Source: Magicicada septendecula
Lineage: Eukaryota > Arthropoda > Insecta > Hemiptera > Cicadidae
NCBI GenBank assembly: GCA_034769895.1
Contig: CM068372.1
Coordinates: 374,747,258 to 374,811,257 of the forward strand
Direction of reading: 5' to 3'
Length of the DNA: 64,000 nt
Positions within the stretch are counted from its first letter, which is position 1. Each line of letters opens with the position of its first letter. The notes below the pieces were generated by a model. It was given only the letters and a program-made list of their open reading frames with translations, was not told the DNA's origin and ran no database searches. Made by a program: the position numbers and the translations under genes. This document shows, piece after piece, positions 26,343 through 38,602 of the stretch.

Positions 26343-27272
26343 AAAATACAAATATTTATTCCTTTTACAGAGGGCTAACATCACTAAACTGGACTGACTG
26401 TTTGCTATGTCAGTCCGCTTTCTGTTCTGTGCATTTGTATTTTAGTTGCCTCTGTGTTTGCTGATCGATCTCTTGATGTTCTTCACCTACGACTATTCTT
26501 CCACGATGCTCTAATTGTATGTTCAGAATAATGTAGGCGATACGACACAAATAAGACGAAACAACTTTCTATGTTTAGTTACATGGAAAATCTCTATTTT
26601 TCTGTTTGGTAGACTTCTTTTTGATTCTAAAATAAATTTCTAAGAATTTTTAAACTCCTCCTTTTAACATAAATAAACAGTAGGCTACAATAATAAACGC
26701 TTAAATAATAAAAATAGTTTCAATATGGAGTGTAATAGTAAACAGTTTTGTTTTAATACAAATAAAGAATTTTCAGAAGAAGAGAGTCGAGAATTCATCG
26801 AGTTTGAGAAACGAAACGGAGAAAAAACGTGAACGTTCGAAACACGTGCAAAATCACAGAGTAATAGTTATAAAGACTAGAGAAGCCTTCCAAAAGGTAG
26901 AAGAACTAGAAAAACAAAGTTTAAAAGAAGGCGGTGATGAAGAAGAGGAGTATAAAGGTTCCATTAGAAACAAAACTGGTTCCAATAAATATTGTGTTTT
27001 TGCATTGACGCGTGTAGTGTCAGTAAACAACATATTTCGCCAACCGGCAATAAAGGCTAGGTGTGTAATTATGTTGAATTAGTGGGCGTTTGTTAGACGT
27101 GGCAGCTTTCTCAACGTCGCCGAGGATTGCGTAATTGCCGCTCCGGCGTCTTCCTGTCTTCCGGTCCGGTATACTGACTGTGTAGTCTACTCGTTAATTG
27201 CTCCCAGCAACTGGAGAAGAAATTCTCCCATAAGCTAGGAATCATCCTCCGTCAATACCGTTTGTTGCTCTC

Positions 27273-27275
<3 letters not shown>
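26343..27275. other. No gene recognised
   Basis: A 92-codon Lys/Glu-rich frame at 26804-27082 has no family I know and no splice or promoter support. A GC-richer block at 27085-27200 is unassigned. Confidence 0.3.

Positions 27276-27355
<80 letters not shown>
27276..27355. repeat. (CT)n microsatellite
   Basis: Perfect CT run of about 80 bases. Confidence 0.95.
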
Positions 27356-27360
<5 letters not shown>

Positions 27361-27535
27361 CTATTTCAACGTTTCTCTCTCTACCTGTCTGCTCTCACTT
27401 AGGCCCCTTCTTCATCGCGTTAGTCTTAATTAATCTGTTTCAGCTAGATCGCCGGTCGTCGCTTTCAACGTTACGCCTGCTTTAAGTTTCAAGGTAACTT
27501 TTAACATGACATTCGGCCGCTAATAATAAATAAAT

Positions 27536-28375
27536 ACTCAAATATAAAACTCAAAGTCTGAGGATTTATGGGTATTGAATACAAATCCACACCGTTACAC
27601 CGATTGCCACCAAATTTTGCACAGGTCACCTTTGACACAATGTGTCTAACTGTCTAAGTTAGACAGTTAGAATTTGATATTCCCGTTCCCACGATTTATG
27701 GCCTTTTAATTATCTGATTTTGTTGATGCGTATAAAGATGTCAACAATACCATGGAGACCAGAATTAATTACCATAGTAACAAGTAAATAAACAAATGAT
27801 ATTTAGCGGCATCGGAACTGTACATTTATTCACTCCTGTAGTAAGTTTTCTATGTTTTATATAATATACGATTGTATCGATATATATCGATGTAGAATAG
27901 AAGAAGTGTATTAATTGTAAATTGTCCTATTACTTAATGCAAAGCGAAAATACGTGTTGTGTTCATTTGTGAGGTTAGATGATAACGGTTCTTGGTTTTC
28001 AGTTTACTGCTGAAATAAATAAAAGCCATGGTTGAGGAAAACATAACGTTTACTGTGTTATACAATGCTTCTAACACAGTAACACGTAAAATAAAGAATT
28101 TAGCGTTTTTGATTTAATAGGTACTTTATAAATATCTCCAAAGGTTTTATAAACGGGTATTTTTAAATCTCCAAAGGCTGTTGTACCAACACAATAATTT
28201 AGTACAAGTTAAAATAGTACAAGTGTTGAAAACAGCTTTGGAGAGTATTTGACTAATGAGTACCAAGTTGTTATACGGGTTGACAGAACGCCATATAGAC
28301 ATAGACAATAAAAATTATATTAAAATACTTATTAAAAGTCAAATATTTGAGTTCGAAGACGCGGGTAACAGCTAG
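27536..28375 (+). mobile_element. Candidate non-autonomous Helitron/Helentron
   Basis: The left part has the ACACCGTTACACCGATTGCC ... AAATTTTGCACAGG style seen near 5' ends of insect Helentrons. The right end reads GCGGGTAACAGCTAGT (28361-28376), like many insect Helitron 3' ends that finish in CTAG. The interior includes a TGTCTAACTGTCTAAGTTAGACAGTTAG palindromic patch near 27643-27670. No coding region. The boundaries are estimates. Confidence 0.4.
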
Positions 28376-29102
28376 TTAATAAATAATTACCAGTGGTAAG
28401 AAAATACTAGTTTAGAAAACAAAACAGGAAACACCATACACATAACTTCAGCCGAGGTTAAAGTTTAAGCTAACGAAATGGGCACAAGGAAAACATGAAA
28501 TACACACATGTTAGTGACTGGCAGTCATTGAGGGGAGTAGCGAAATACTACAGCATCATTGTACTCGATAATTTTTGTTTTTGTTTTTTGCTTTCAGTTA
28601 CGTAAGACAGTGGGTTAATTTTAATACATAATAATATAAAGCACCTCGCCTTGTTACGTCTTATTATGAGTTAATCCTAAACGAGTTAATCGTTTACTTT
28701 AAAAAAATAAACACAATTTATTTTCGATCCGAACCTCCAAACTTATAAGGTTTATTATTTAATTATAGGCAACTGATTATCTGAGAAACACAAATAATTG
28801 TAATTAATCTACATCACGTAGATAGATGTTTTATTTTCATAAAAATGTTCATATTTTGGTCACAATGTCAACTGCAAATTAAACCAACTATAATATACTC
28901 CAGTTAAATGCGTATACTAGTATTTTACAGTACAACTTTAAGTCTGTATCAAACGAATAGGCGTACACGATATAGCAAACGTGGTGTTGTTATCTGTAGG
29001 CCTGCTACAATATTAGCCTTAAACAACTAAATAATCAAGACAGAAATGAATCAGACAATCCATCAAGATGTTTTATACCTTAATTATAATTTTTAATAAT
29101 AT
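28376..29102. other. No gene seen
   Basis: AT-rich, unassigned. Confidence 0.4.
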
Positions 29103-29575
29103 TGTTACGACGGTCCAACTGATCGTCGTACGGTACAGTGGAAAACAAAATACAAGACACCAATTAAGTCACTAATCACCAGCTTTAATTATCGCAATTA
29201 AACAGTTTGTAATCAACAGGATAGTCTCTTACAACAAATTAAATAAAAATAGTTCACACGCAATAAATTGTCAACTAATATAAAACACAACACTTCGCCA
29301 CTGAAATAAATCGCAACTCAAACTGAAACTAAGCGCCGCTGAAGCCTTGTATTTATACCCCGCTCAGACACCAGAACATTCCAATACTACGCATCAGCAT
29401 TACACCAGAACGTAATCGATTGCGGTCTTGACACAGGGCGCGCGGCTGGCGAAGTCTAGAAAAGTCTCGCGAACGCATGTTGAGATCACGTACGCACACA
29501 ACATTACAGCCGGATTCCACTGGAACATTCGAGAAACATGTAGATTGTTCTGTAATATCGTAACAATACTTTTGT
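29103..29575 (+). mobile_element. Solo LTR, about 473 bp
   Basis: Starts TGTTACGA and ends TCGTAACA, the expected TG...CA form. The flanks read ATAT on the left and ATAC on the right, compatible with a 4-base target duplication that has one change. Inside are a GTATTTATACC promoter-like patch (29349-29359) and a GC-richer 3' third. No internal retroviral genes adjoin it, so it is a recombination remnant. A diverged relative is at 18216-18440. Confidence 0.6.
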
Positions 29576-32029
29576 GTCAGTGATTATATTGCAAACAGTA
29601 ATTAAATTGTTCGCTTTCAAGAATTTCATCTCATCATAAGATCGGAACTATACAATAGTAACAAGACACTTCCTACATATTAGGCCTACTTTCTTGCCCA
29701 GCGAGAGTGTACACATTTTCGTCAACAAACGCCCTTTTAATCTGGTTCCTACCGCACACGGGTATCCCAGAATCAATCACCTTTACCCTTATTTCACATA
29801 GGCTACGTCATTCGTGTGTCGCGTCCCTCGCATACCTAATGCTTTAAATCCACCCACATCGTTTTACATTTTAATTGTATTATAAAGTATATCTTCGTCT
29901 TCGAAATTAATTTTGATATTGTAATATTAATTATTATTTTTATTGTTTTTTTCTCTATGAAATAAAATAAAAGATTCTTGTTTGATTGTTTGCAGTATTA
30001 TTTCTAATAATATTTTATTCAGTATTGTACAAATAATGATTACAACTGAGTTACTCAAGGTAGTGGATTTTTTTATATAACCTTTTATATAATCATGTCC
30101 TGAACCAACAATAAATAACAAATAATATTTCCTAAAAAACTAACATAAATTAACTTACAAATAATAATTAGTAAACAAATATTTTCGTTTGTACAAAAAT
30201 AACTTCGAATTTTCAAACTGTTGTGCTTTAAGCTAGTTCACTTTACCGCCACCATGAGCTAGATTCGCTGCGGTTTGTTTACAGTAACTCCTAAGTACGA
30301 CGTTTTTGTTTAAAATTTCAAATATTTTCATTATTTAGTCTAAGTACAGTGAAAACAATGTGTCTTTTGAATAATATTAAGTGTTCACTTTGTTATGTTC
30401 AACATTTTTAACACTGTTCTTATTTTTAACATTGAAAATGTTTATAAGGACGTGTCGCACATTTGCGGCCGATCGCTGGTGCGTGATCGAAAATGGGAAC
30501 CGGTGAGTTTCCATAGAAACTACTTCTTTGTTGTCAATAACGTAGTATACCATATAAAACTTCGCTTATGAATGCGACTACATTTAACTTATAATCTGTA
30601 CATTGGTAAATGAAGAATAAATTCATTGATTGGTGAATGAAGAATGAATTCATTGATTGGTGAATGAACATAAATATATATATATATATTTTTTTTAGAT
30701 TTATGGAAGCATTTGTGCAATGCCTGTAAATTTTTTTTTTACAAAGTGTTGTGTTGTTCAGTGTTTTAAGTTTTGAGGTTATGTGTAAACACAGTTCTGT
30801 TAAATGGTTAGTTATTTCGTTATTAGGATATATAAATTATGTTTCAAAATAAAAATCTGGTTAGATCTCACTAACACGTGGGCTCAGTCACCGTAATTCT
30901 TCGAAACCTTATTTAATGTATAATATGTAATAGCGATATAGAATTAATTCTTCGTATTCTTATTTTGGTTAATACTTAATTTTTTTCATTAATTCATTTA
31001 ATTTCATGTGTTTTTTTTTTAATTGTTGCTCTCTTATTCTTTGTTTGGCATCAGAGCATAGTCAAATACGTCTGGAGAAGAGCTATACAACAATTAAAAA
31101 TTAATTTCGTTACCTAAAAAAATCGTCACCTTACTTTTTAATTACGACTGTGATTGTTTAAAACTTAAATCTGCGTTAATCATAATGCGCAATAAACGTC
31201 TCAAATTTTACATTTTCCCCAAAATTCTGAGATATTATATATCTTGCCCTTAATCAAAAATCTAAGTCCAAATCTGAATTTGCCATGAAATTTTTGTTAA
31301 AACGATATGTTGATGACGTTTCTAGGCCTAATATTTAGCTTTTTTTTGCATATTACATTACTTTTTAACTGTAGAACTCCATTTTATGTTTTGAAAATAC
31401 CTTTTACATTTCACTTTTATGTTTTCACTTAGCCTATAGACTACAAATTATTTGTTTTCTAATCTGGTTTAATTTTACATGTTATCTTTCACCATAGGCC
31501 TAAAGTTACCATTTTAGCTAATTAACAATATGTTTGCTTATTACTTAATTTTTATACAATTTATTTATTCCTACTTTATGTCCTAACAATTTTACTATCT
31601 GTTAGTACAACGACATACAAAACAATATTACATAACTATTGACATTTATTGTCTAGTTTTACAAGACTCTGTTTTATAATATATTTACATCAAAACACAA
31701 TGTATTGCTCAATGACATTTTACTATTTATATTCCAATATTTTAAATGGCTTAGTGTTATTAGGTAGTTATACAATTATATAACAGTGTTATTATTTTGA
31801 ATACTTAATTCAACCAAACCTTCCAGTTGTTTAGTTAGATTAATACTTTCCACACTGTATAATGTTGATAAATTATATCACATTAATGATGTTTACTATA
31901 TTTTAACATGTCATCTGTGATATACTAATTTTCACATGATTAGTTTCTTATATTGAGGAGAAAGAATTCCTTTTATAATTTAATTCACTCTGGCTTTTAT
32001 ATGTAATGTTATGTTACATTACAATATTC
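29576..32029. other. No gene seen
   Basis: Strongly AT-rich. A near-exact 25-base tandem duplication (TGAAGAATAAATTCATTGATTGG words) sits at 30610-30663. No motif-bearing frame. Confidence 0.45.
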
Positions 32030-32400
32030 ATTAACTTATCTAAACCTTTCTCTCTTTCTTTCAATATTTCCAACTCTTCTGTAAATCTTCTTTCACACTT
32101 ATTATTAACTACCTTTAAAACTTCATATCTTTCAAGTGGATTAGGAAATTTGTGATTCTCTTCTATAAAATGCCTAGCATATAATAAATTAGTTATTCTA
32201 TTACCTTCTCCTCGTTTGCCTTGGTGGGCCAGACAATGTGAATTCTAATATAGGCCTACGTCCTGTCTCGCCTAGATACACTTTGTATTAGAGATTTCAA
32301 TGTTTAATCTCCACCCTTCCGCAAAATTGAGAACGTTTTTTATATTTTTATTTCTTATCATACCAAATACATTTATTTATTATTTTATTAAACTTCTTAC
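32030..32400 (-). pseudogene. Penelope-like GIY-YIG endonuclease relic
   Basis: On the minus strand, YLGETGRRP (32250-32280) corresponds to the YIG box of the GIY-YIG nuclease of Penelope-like elements. A shifted frame then gives ARHFIEENHKF, PLERYEVLKVVNN and CERRFTEELEILKERE (32045-32190), the usual C-terminal order of that domain. The GIY half and the RT are not recognisable. The RTE 3' end at 32465-32889 separates this relic from the hammerhead motif at 32916, which may have belonged to the same element. Confidence 0.65.
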
Positions 32401-32464
32401 GTGGTGAATAAGTTGCATAAGTTCAACTTTATGTGCGGGAACATTAGGCGAACCCTTAAGTCAC

Positions 32465-32889
32465 AAGTAAAGGAACACGCCTAAAATTCTACAAGGTGAT
32501 GGCTCTTCCCACACTTCTTTATAGGTCTGAGAATTGGACTTTAACGAAAGGCCAGGCCAGTCGCATCCAAGCTGCTGAAATGAGGATTTCTCAGGCACGT
32601 GGCAGGGTATACTCTCCATGATCATAGAAGAAACACAGATATACGGGAGGAACTGAATATTGTGAGTGTACTAGACAGGATCGCCTAGTATGGGCTGAAC
32701 TGGTGGAAACATCTTTGCCGAATGGATGACTGCCACATCCCCAAACAACTCTGGAACTATAGGCCGAGGGGACGGAGAGGTGTGGGACGTCCGAGGAAGC
32801 GCTGGAATGACCAGCTCTAATCTTTGCCTTTTTGAGACCGGAACAAACCATCCTTGGTTTAATCCGTTAAGATGATGATGATGATGATA
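32465..32889 (+). pseudogene. RTE-type LINE 3' fragment with (GAT)n tail
   Basis: Blocks in changing frames give KVMALPTLLYRSENWTL (32490-32540), then RIQAAEMRISQARG, a CHIPKQLWNYRPRGRRGVGRPRKRW block (32730-32810), a 3' hairpin (32839-32866) and GAT repeats (32871-32888). It matches the minus-strand copy at 49876-50272 over most of its length. 5'-truncated and dead. Confidence 0.85.
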
Positions 32890-32915
32890 AATGTTAAAAA
32901 AGCTCTTTTTGGTTA

Positions 32916-32963
32916 ATTCCGATCTGACGATGAGCTGAGAAGCTTGAAAGCGCTAATCGGAAT
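32916..32963 (+). ncRNA. Hammerhead ribozyme motif, complete and well paired
   Basis: Helix I is eight perfect pairs: ATTCCGAT (32916-32923) with ATCGGAAT (32956-32963). Core box CTGACGA is at 32924-32930. Helix II is GAGCT with AGCTT (one G-U pair) around GAGA. GAAA is at 32946-32949. Helix III is the loop-less palindrome AGCGCT (32949-32954). Cleavage is expected after A32955 (triplet CUA). One extra T (32931) sits between the core and helix II, as in several other copies here. A decayed relative is at 49057-49101. This is the strongest ribozyme candidate in the window by helix I pairing. Confidence 0.75.
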
Positions 32964-32999
32964 ACTTTTTCTACAGTGGTGTGCAACAGTGAAAATTCT

Positions 33000-33743
33000 G
33001 TTTGTGATTATAACCACTAACACAACTTTCTTCATTAAACAGATGATAAATATGTTTAAAATTCTTAAAAAGTTGATTCTGCAACAGTAAATTACCCATT
33101 CATTGTTGCACTGTCTTACTGTACTACTAAAATTTTTATGTTTTAAAAACTATTTTGTATGATCCGGAATGCATATTTTACATTACATGATGGCTGCCAT
33201 GTGTGTCGTGATATCTTTTTTTTGATTAAGGAGTGTAAACAAATAAAAAGTTCTTCGTTTTTTGGTATCATTGTTCTTGACGTATCATTGCTACGTGACT
33301 GAGAAATCTCATTTCATCCTCTTAAACACATTTACAGTTTTAATTTTCAAGTAAATTAGGTATCCATATGCTCAGAAACATCCATAATTTTAATTAAACA
33401 AAAATTCATTTTTTTTTTAATTTTAGTGTTCAATCTCTCCTTAAACGATTTTTACTTTAAACGAATAAAAATTGCTGATTGTTATTAACTAAATCAGTTA
33501 TGTGAACATCGACGACAATCACTGTCAGACGACACGGTTCGTTAAACAAAAGGCAATGACGATTTATTGTTATGATGACGTTAAATTGTAGCCGGTTCAT
33601 TATACCGCCCATACATTTGTAATCGTTGTCTGCAACGTTCCCACGACCCCATCGTTAACGGTTAGTCATTATAATCATAATAATAGTTATTACTATAGAT
33701 ATATACTCTGCACACATGCACTACTGCTGAACACGTATGCGCG

Positions 33744-33776
<33 letters not shown>

Positions 33777-34218
33777 TGTAACATCACGTACGTCTGTGGT
33801 TACTTAATGTTATCCCTATTATGTAGGTATTAAGCTGTGTGTAATCCATATATAATGCAACAGTACAACCATTAACGGTACTATGCATTGCTAAAATAAT
33901 TTAAATAAATAATAAAAATAAATAAATATGGATTAATAAACATGATTCAGATTGCAAGCTGTATCGTATTTAAACAGGGAGCGCAGAATTCATACATAGA
34001 CACGCACATCTAGCCCACCTATCGCTAGCATTGTGTACACGTGTATTTTATTCGTGTGTGTGAAGCCTGTCCATTCCTGAAATGTAACCAACCCTTTTCA
34101 AGTAGGATAGTTTTTATGTTTTATTTTAATTATAAGAAAAATATATACGATATGGTAAAACAAAAGACACCAAAGTGTATAGAAATTAAAGGTGAACAAA
34201 GGATTAAAAGACCGTGCC
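33000..34218. other. No gene seen
   Basis: AT-rich. Contains the (GC)n(CA)n run listed separately. Confidence 0.4.
33741..33776. repeat. (GC)n/(CA)n microsatellite
   Basis: Short GCGCGC run passing into a CACACA run. Confidence 0.9.
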
Positions 34219-35460
34219 ATTGTGACGGAAAGTGCAATTACTATACGTAAAAAGTGAATAGCTCTTTTTGTAATTACAATAAAGAAGTGTAATTTACGTA
34301 TAGTAAACATATAAAAATTAGCAATCGATTGAACATCGTGTAGAGTGAAACAGACTTCGTAATTCGGGAAGATAGGCGAAAATAGTGAATTGAACCAGAG
34401 TGGGAGAAGTGACGCTTCGACAGAATCTGACAGGTTAAATATTGTTCAGACCTGAGCTTTTGCACGACCTGGCTATAAATACCAGGTCGCGCTAATAAAG
34501 TTTCTTCTTCTCTATTCAACCGTTGCCGTAGGAGGCTATGTCAGTCGACGACGCTATTTTAAATCTACAGTAAGCGTTACCTGACGACTTGTGAGGCAGA
34601 ACAGAGGTTCGATGGACACACCTACAACCCATGATGTGAGCAGAGCCAACAACAACTAAGAAAGACAAGCAGTGGAAGCCTGGAAGAGGACCTGAGGACG
34701 CGAGGACATGAAAGACTGGAGCAAGGACTGAAAGAAGATCGAAGGATACGAAGAACATGACCCGAGGACCGGAAGAGGACACACTGAAGTTGCCACATCA
34801 AACCAGGTGATAACAAACCATAATAATAAATAAACAATTGAAAGACAATATTGAAACTAGAATGAAAGACATTCCAACGGTTGTTAACAGAATTTAAATT
34901 GTACATATAATGTAAAGTCTTATTGTAATTTAGAATAATGACTCATGTTGAGACAGTAATATTGGAGTAACGTATGAGAAAGCTTGCTATGAGAAAGCAA
35001 TGCTTGATTTTTAAAGTGAAGTAAAGTAGAATAATTAGTAGAGTAATTAGTAGAGTCTTTAATTGCTAAAAGAATAATGCATATGCTATAAATTTAAAAG
35101 AGAATTAAAGCCAAGTAAAATATTAAAGAAATAATTGAAACAAAACTAAATTCATTGTGAATTGATAAGCAATTGCAAAAGATGGCCACACTAAATGAGC
35201 AAGCCGAGAGCAGAAGTAGATAATAAGATTTATGTATAACCTGTTGTATGTAATTTGTTAGCTATAAGTCGTGTGCGAAAGAGTCGTACAAACGAGTTAA
35301 TAATGAGTACTATTTCAATATGCGAAATGAAAGATTTTGTTTAATAAAAAAATATAAATATTGGAACAATTTTAAACTTAAATAACGCATCTTCTTATTA
35401 CGATTACACCTATGAACTCAAAGTAAATTACATTTAATTTGTGTGTTGTTATGTTATATA
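34219..35460 (+). mobile_element. Candidate LTR or solo LTR, low certainty
   Basis: Begins TGTGACGG like the 38.6-kb LTR. It contains CTATAAATACC followed by AATAAAG (34470-34500), a spacing expected of promoter and polyadenylation signals. A purine-rich stretch follows at 34640-34790. A tRNA-primer-site-like TTTGGCGCTCC word lies at 35463-35473, where a primer binding site would follow an LTR. Total length is close to the 1.37-kb LTR of the Gypsy element. No target duplication was found, and the edges are estimates. Confidence 0.35.
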
Positions 35461-37669
35461 AATTTGGCGCTCCAAAGACGTGGTGCTACACAAATTAAAT
35501 AAATTGAATTTGTGTTGTTATAATATATATATTTTTTTTATAGAAAAATTACTGCTAAAATGTTAACTGCGCAAAAGTTGGATTTATATTGGACACTTTT
35601 TTTTGTACACAACACATTTTATTATTCACTGAACGGGCGAAGCGAGTTCTTAGTTTTAACTTGACCGTTTGGAATTTGTCTATCTGTCTATTTGGGGTAT
35701 GTTTCACGTTAACTTTTAAACGCGTCAACCGATATTCGTAAAACTTGGCATCCGTGTCCATACTACGAATTAATCTACAAAACCCTATTGTTTTGAGATT
35801 GATTGCCAAAGAAATAGAGAGACGAGAGAGAAAAATGTGAAGAGGTAAAAATTAAAAAAAAAATTTGGAAAATTCCGTGTGGGGTATCAAATTAAAGGTT
35901 ATTTTAACAGAAATATGAATGTAGTTTTAATTTTTTTAATTTTAAAAGTTTTCTGTTTATGAGGCTAAAAAGTGGGTGAAGATTTTGATAAAACATTCAT
36001 AAGGTGTATTATATGGAAATATCCATGTGGAGTATTAAATTAGAAAGAATATCAACTAAAATTTGAACGTAGTAGTAATTATTGGAAATTTTAAAATCTT
36101 GGGACGTCAGAGCCTAAAAAATGTGCCAAAAGTTCAATAAAATTGCAAATCATATGTGAGATATATAATTAAAGAGAATTTCAACCAACATCTGAGTATA
36201 GTGTACAGTTTTAAAAATTTTTAATTTTTTGCCACACAATAGGAATAAAAATTTTTAAAAGTAGTAAACGTCCAGCCGGATGTCAGATTAAAGTGAATTT
36301 TAACACAAACCTGATTGTAGGGAATTTTAGCGATTATTGTATGATTGCTTACAAAAAATAGTAGGATGATCGAGATTTTAGTAATTTTTCCTATAATTTA
36401 AAAATTATCTAATATCAAAACTTATCCACTAAATACATGTACTTCGTTCAAAATAGTGAGCGAATTCTACAGCTCAGGGAGCATAATAGTTAAAGTTGCG
36501 GCGGCTATTTATGTTTGGCGTTGCAACAATTGAGTCAGTTTTCCACCTACGTTGGCTGAAACTGACAGTCCCGACTACAAAACAAAACGAATGAATATTA
36601 AAAATATTTTATGTTTACTATTGATCAAGAATATAAAATCTAATTTACAACAGACTATAACGTCGAATGTCTTCATCGTCATCAGTCTTTACTAAATATT
36701 GATTGTACATCCAAATTACTGTTTCGCGGTCAATACATTTGATTTGCGTAAAATTGTTTGTAAAGGTTGGCTGTACATATACCTCCAAGGAAAGGTTTAA
36801 TGTCACTGAAGCTACGACACTGTTTCGTTCTACTGAAGTTTTATTCACAAATGCCTTTTAAAAACCGATAGCTTGGTATCTGATATATTTCCAAATACCA
36901 ACGTGATTCGGCGCCTTTTTTGAACCCAGCCCCTGCCTCTCACAATCAAAATATAAAATATTTTCTCGTTTTTGTGAGTCATTTTCAATCAGTCTCCTTA
37001 ATAACCTGTTTAGTTACTCAGTGAGACTAGCACTGTAGTAAGCCAATACTCATTTTCAAGCTTACATCATCTGTTATCCACACGTTATAATCAACACTTT
37101 AATGGTATATATATACCAAGACACGCCACCTTTCTAACCTAAATGGACTTTACTATAAACAGTTTATCCATCCCTCCAGCCGGCTAATTCCCTAATTTCC
37201 TTTAAAGCTAATTCCCTTTGAAAGCCATAACTTTGGTTTTCGTTGTTGAAATTTCCAGGCTGCCAAACAGTATTTCTGTTTTCTTACAGGAAAATAGCTT
37301 AAAGATTTTCAAAATTCATTCCAGACCAGACCTGTAGCTTATCACAGTGTCTTTCTTCTCTTTACTTGTGCTGACCCAGAAGCTTGTAATGAATGAAGAT
37401 AAACGTGGGAAGTAATTGTTTTGTATGTGAAGAACAAGACATTACGTACTTTCAAATTGTATGTTTGCTTTAGATTGCCTTATGATATTAACTCGGAAAT
37501 TTGACTTTCAATAGCCAAATCATCTGACATATAATCTGTAGAGATTGTTATATATATGTTTCAATATATTAACTATGAACAGTATGTTTCAACACGCGTC
37601 ATAAAGAGTATGGAAAGCCATGTTTCTAAGGTAATGTGACGATATTTTCAAGATTAAGTGAATACAAGT
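35461..37669. other. No gene seen; possible Helitron-like debris
   Basis: The start (GGGCGAAGCGAGTTCTTAG near 35634 and a TGTCTATCTGTCTATTTGG run near 35678) recalls Helentron ends. Several AAATTCCGTGTGG- and TATCAAATTAAAG-like phrases recur loosely between 35860 and 36310, as in tandemly decayed satellite-like interiors. No coding region. Confidence 0.3.
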
Positions 37670-37770
37670 TTTAGTTAGACGTGGGTCGTCCGAGGAAGAG
37701 ATGGGTGCCGGAACAGGTTTATATAACCTAATCCGTAAAGTGAAGAAGAAGAAGAAGAAGAAGAAGAAGA
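37670..37770 (+). pseudogene. RTE-type LINE 3' terminus only
   Basis: About 70 bases encode a VGRPRKRWVPEQ-like end, followed by a hairpin (37709-37735) and a (GAA)n tail (37741-37770). It is an extreme 5' truncation. The TAATCCGTAAAGTGAAGAAG end resembles the end at 50470-50490. Confidence 0.75.
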
Positions 37771-38598
37771 AAATTTTTTTGTGAAATATATTAGCTTTTC
37801 TTGCAATAGACTCACTGCACAATCCAAAGAAAAAATTGATTTAACTTGTTATTAATTTTACCAAGATATCGTGGACTCAGATTAAAGAACTGCTAAGATC
37901 TTTCTGGAGCTACTCAACAGATTACAATCTGTTAAAATTGATTAGCACCTGCTAAGTGCTTCAAAGTCTAAAAATGGAATATGGAAGTAATAAAAAATTG
38001 TTAACTGTTATTATTAATTAACTTATGTGTACCTAATCAAATTATATCACTTCGGCTACTTCATGTCCAAGAGACTTAAGTTCGAGATAGCCCTACTTGG
38101 TAATTTTATAGATTATAAATAAGTCGAATTTTTATTCTGTCTGTGTGTGTTCAGTAGACACTCCGGCCGATATTGGCTACTCAAAATATTCCTCGACATT
38201 CTGTACAAGTGTGTCGACATTACGTTGGGCTTCACTTTAATTCGACGAATTTGTGTCATTGAAGTCAGCGCCAAAGACAAAGGAACGTCTGTACACAGTG
38301 CGGTGTAGTAGATCTACGACTTACATTAAGAGAATTCTAAATACGTTGAGACTCGGCACTACTGACGCATCCTTCATCGAGTGTCTTCACGAGCCACCCA
38401 CCCCACAACAACCTACTTCTCTTGAAATCTGTTAGAGTAAGTTTACCGGGCATCTCGATGTAGACCGGACGGCCTTTTTTCTCCCCAATTTTACTGAAGT
38501 GACAACTACATATACGGTAGTATGGTGGTCGGGTCATTACCGTACACCTCGCGCTCCTAGAGTAGTAATCGGATTCAACTCGTCACGAAGTAGTTTAA
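37771..38598. other. No gene recognised
   Basis: Flank of the Gypsy insertion. The segment 38150-38560 is GC-richer with several CGG/CCG words, but no family was recognised. Confidence 0.3.
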
Positions 38599-38602
38599 AC
38601 GA

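Noticed and set aside
26804..27082. 92-codon Lys/Glu-rich frame as a gene
   Set aside because: Composition alone, no motif or conserved pattern.
35590..36440. Helitron at 35.6 kb
   Set aside because: A few Helentron-style words, but no matching terminal hairpin or CTAG end; left as unassigned.
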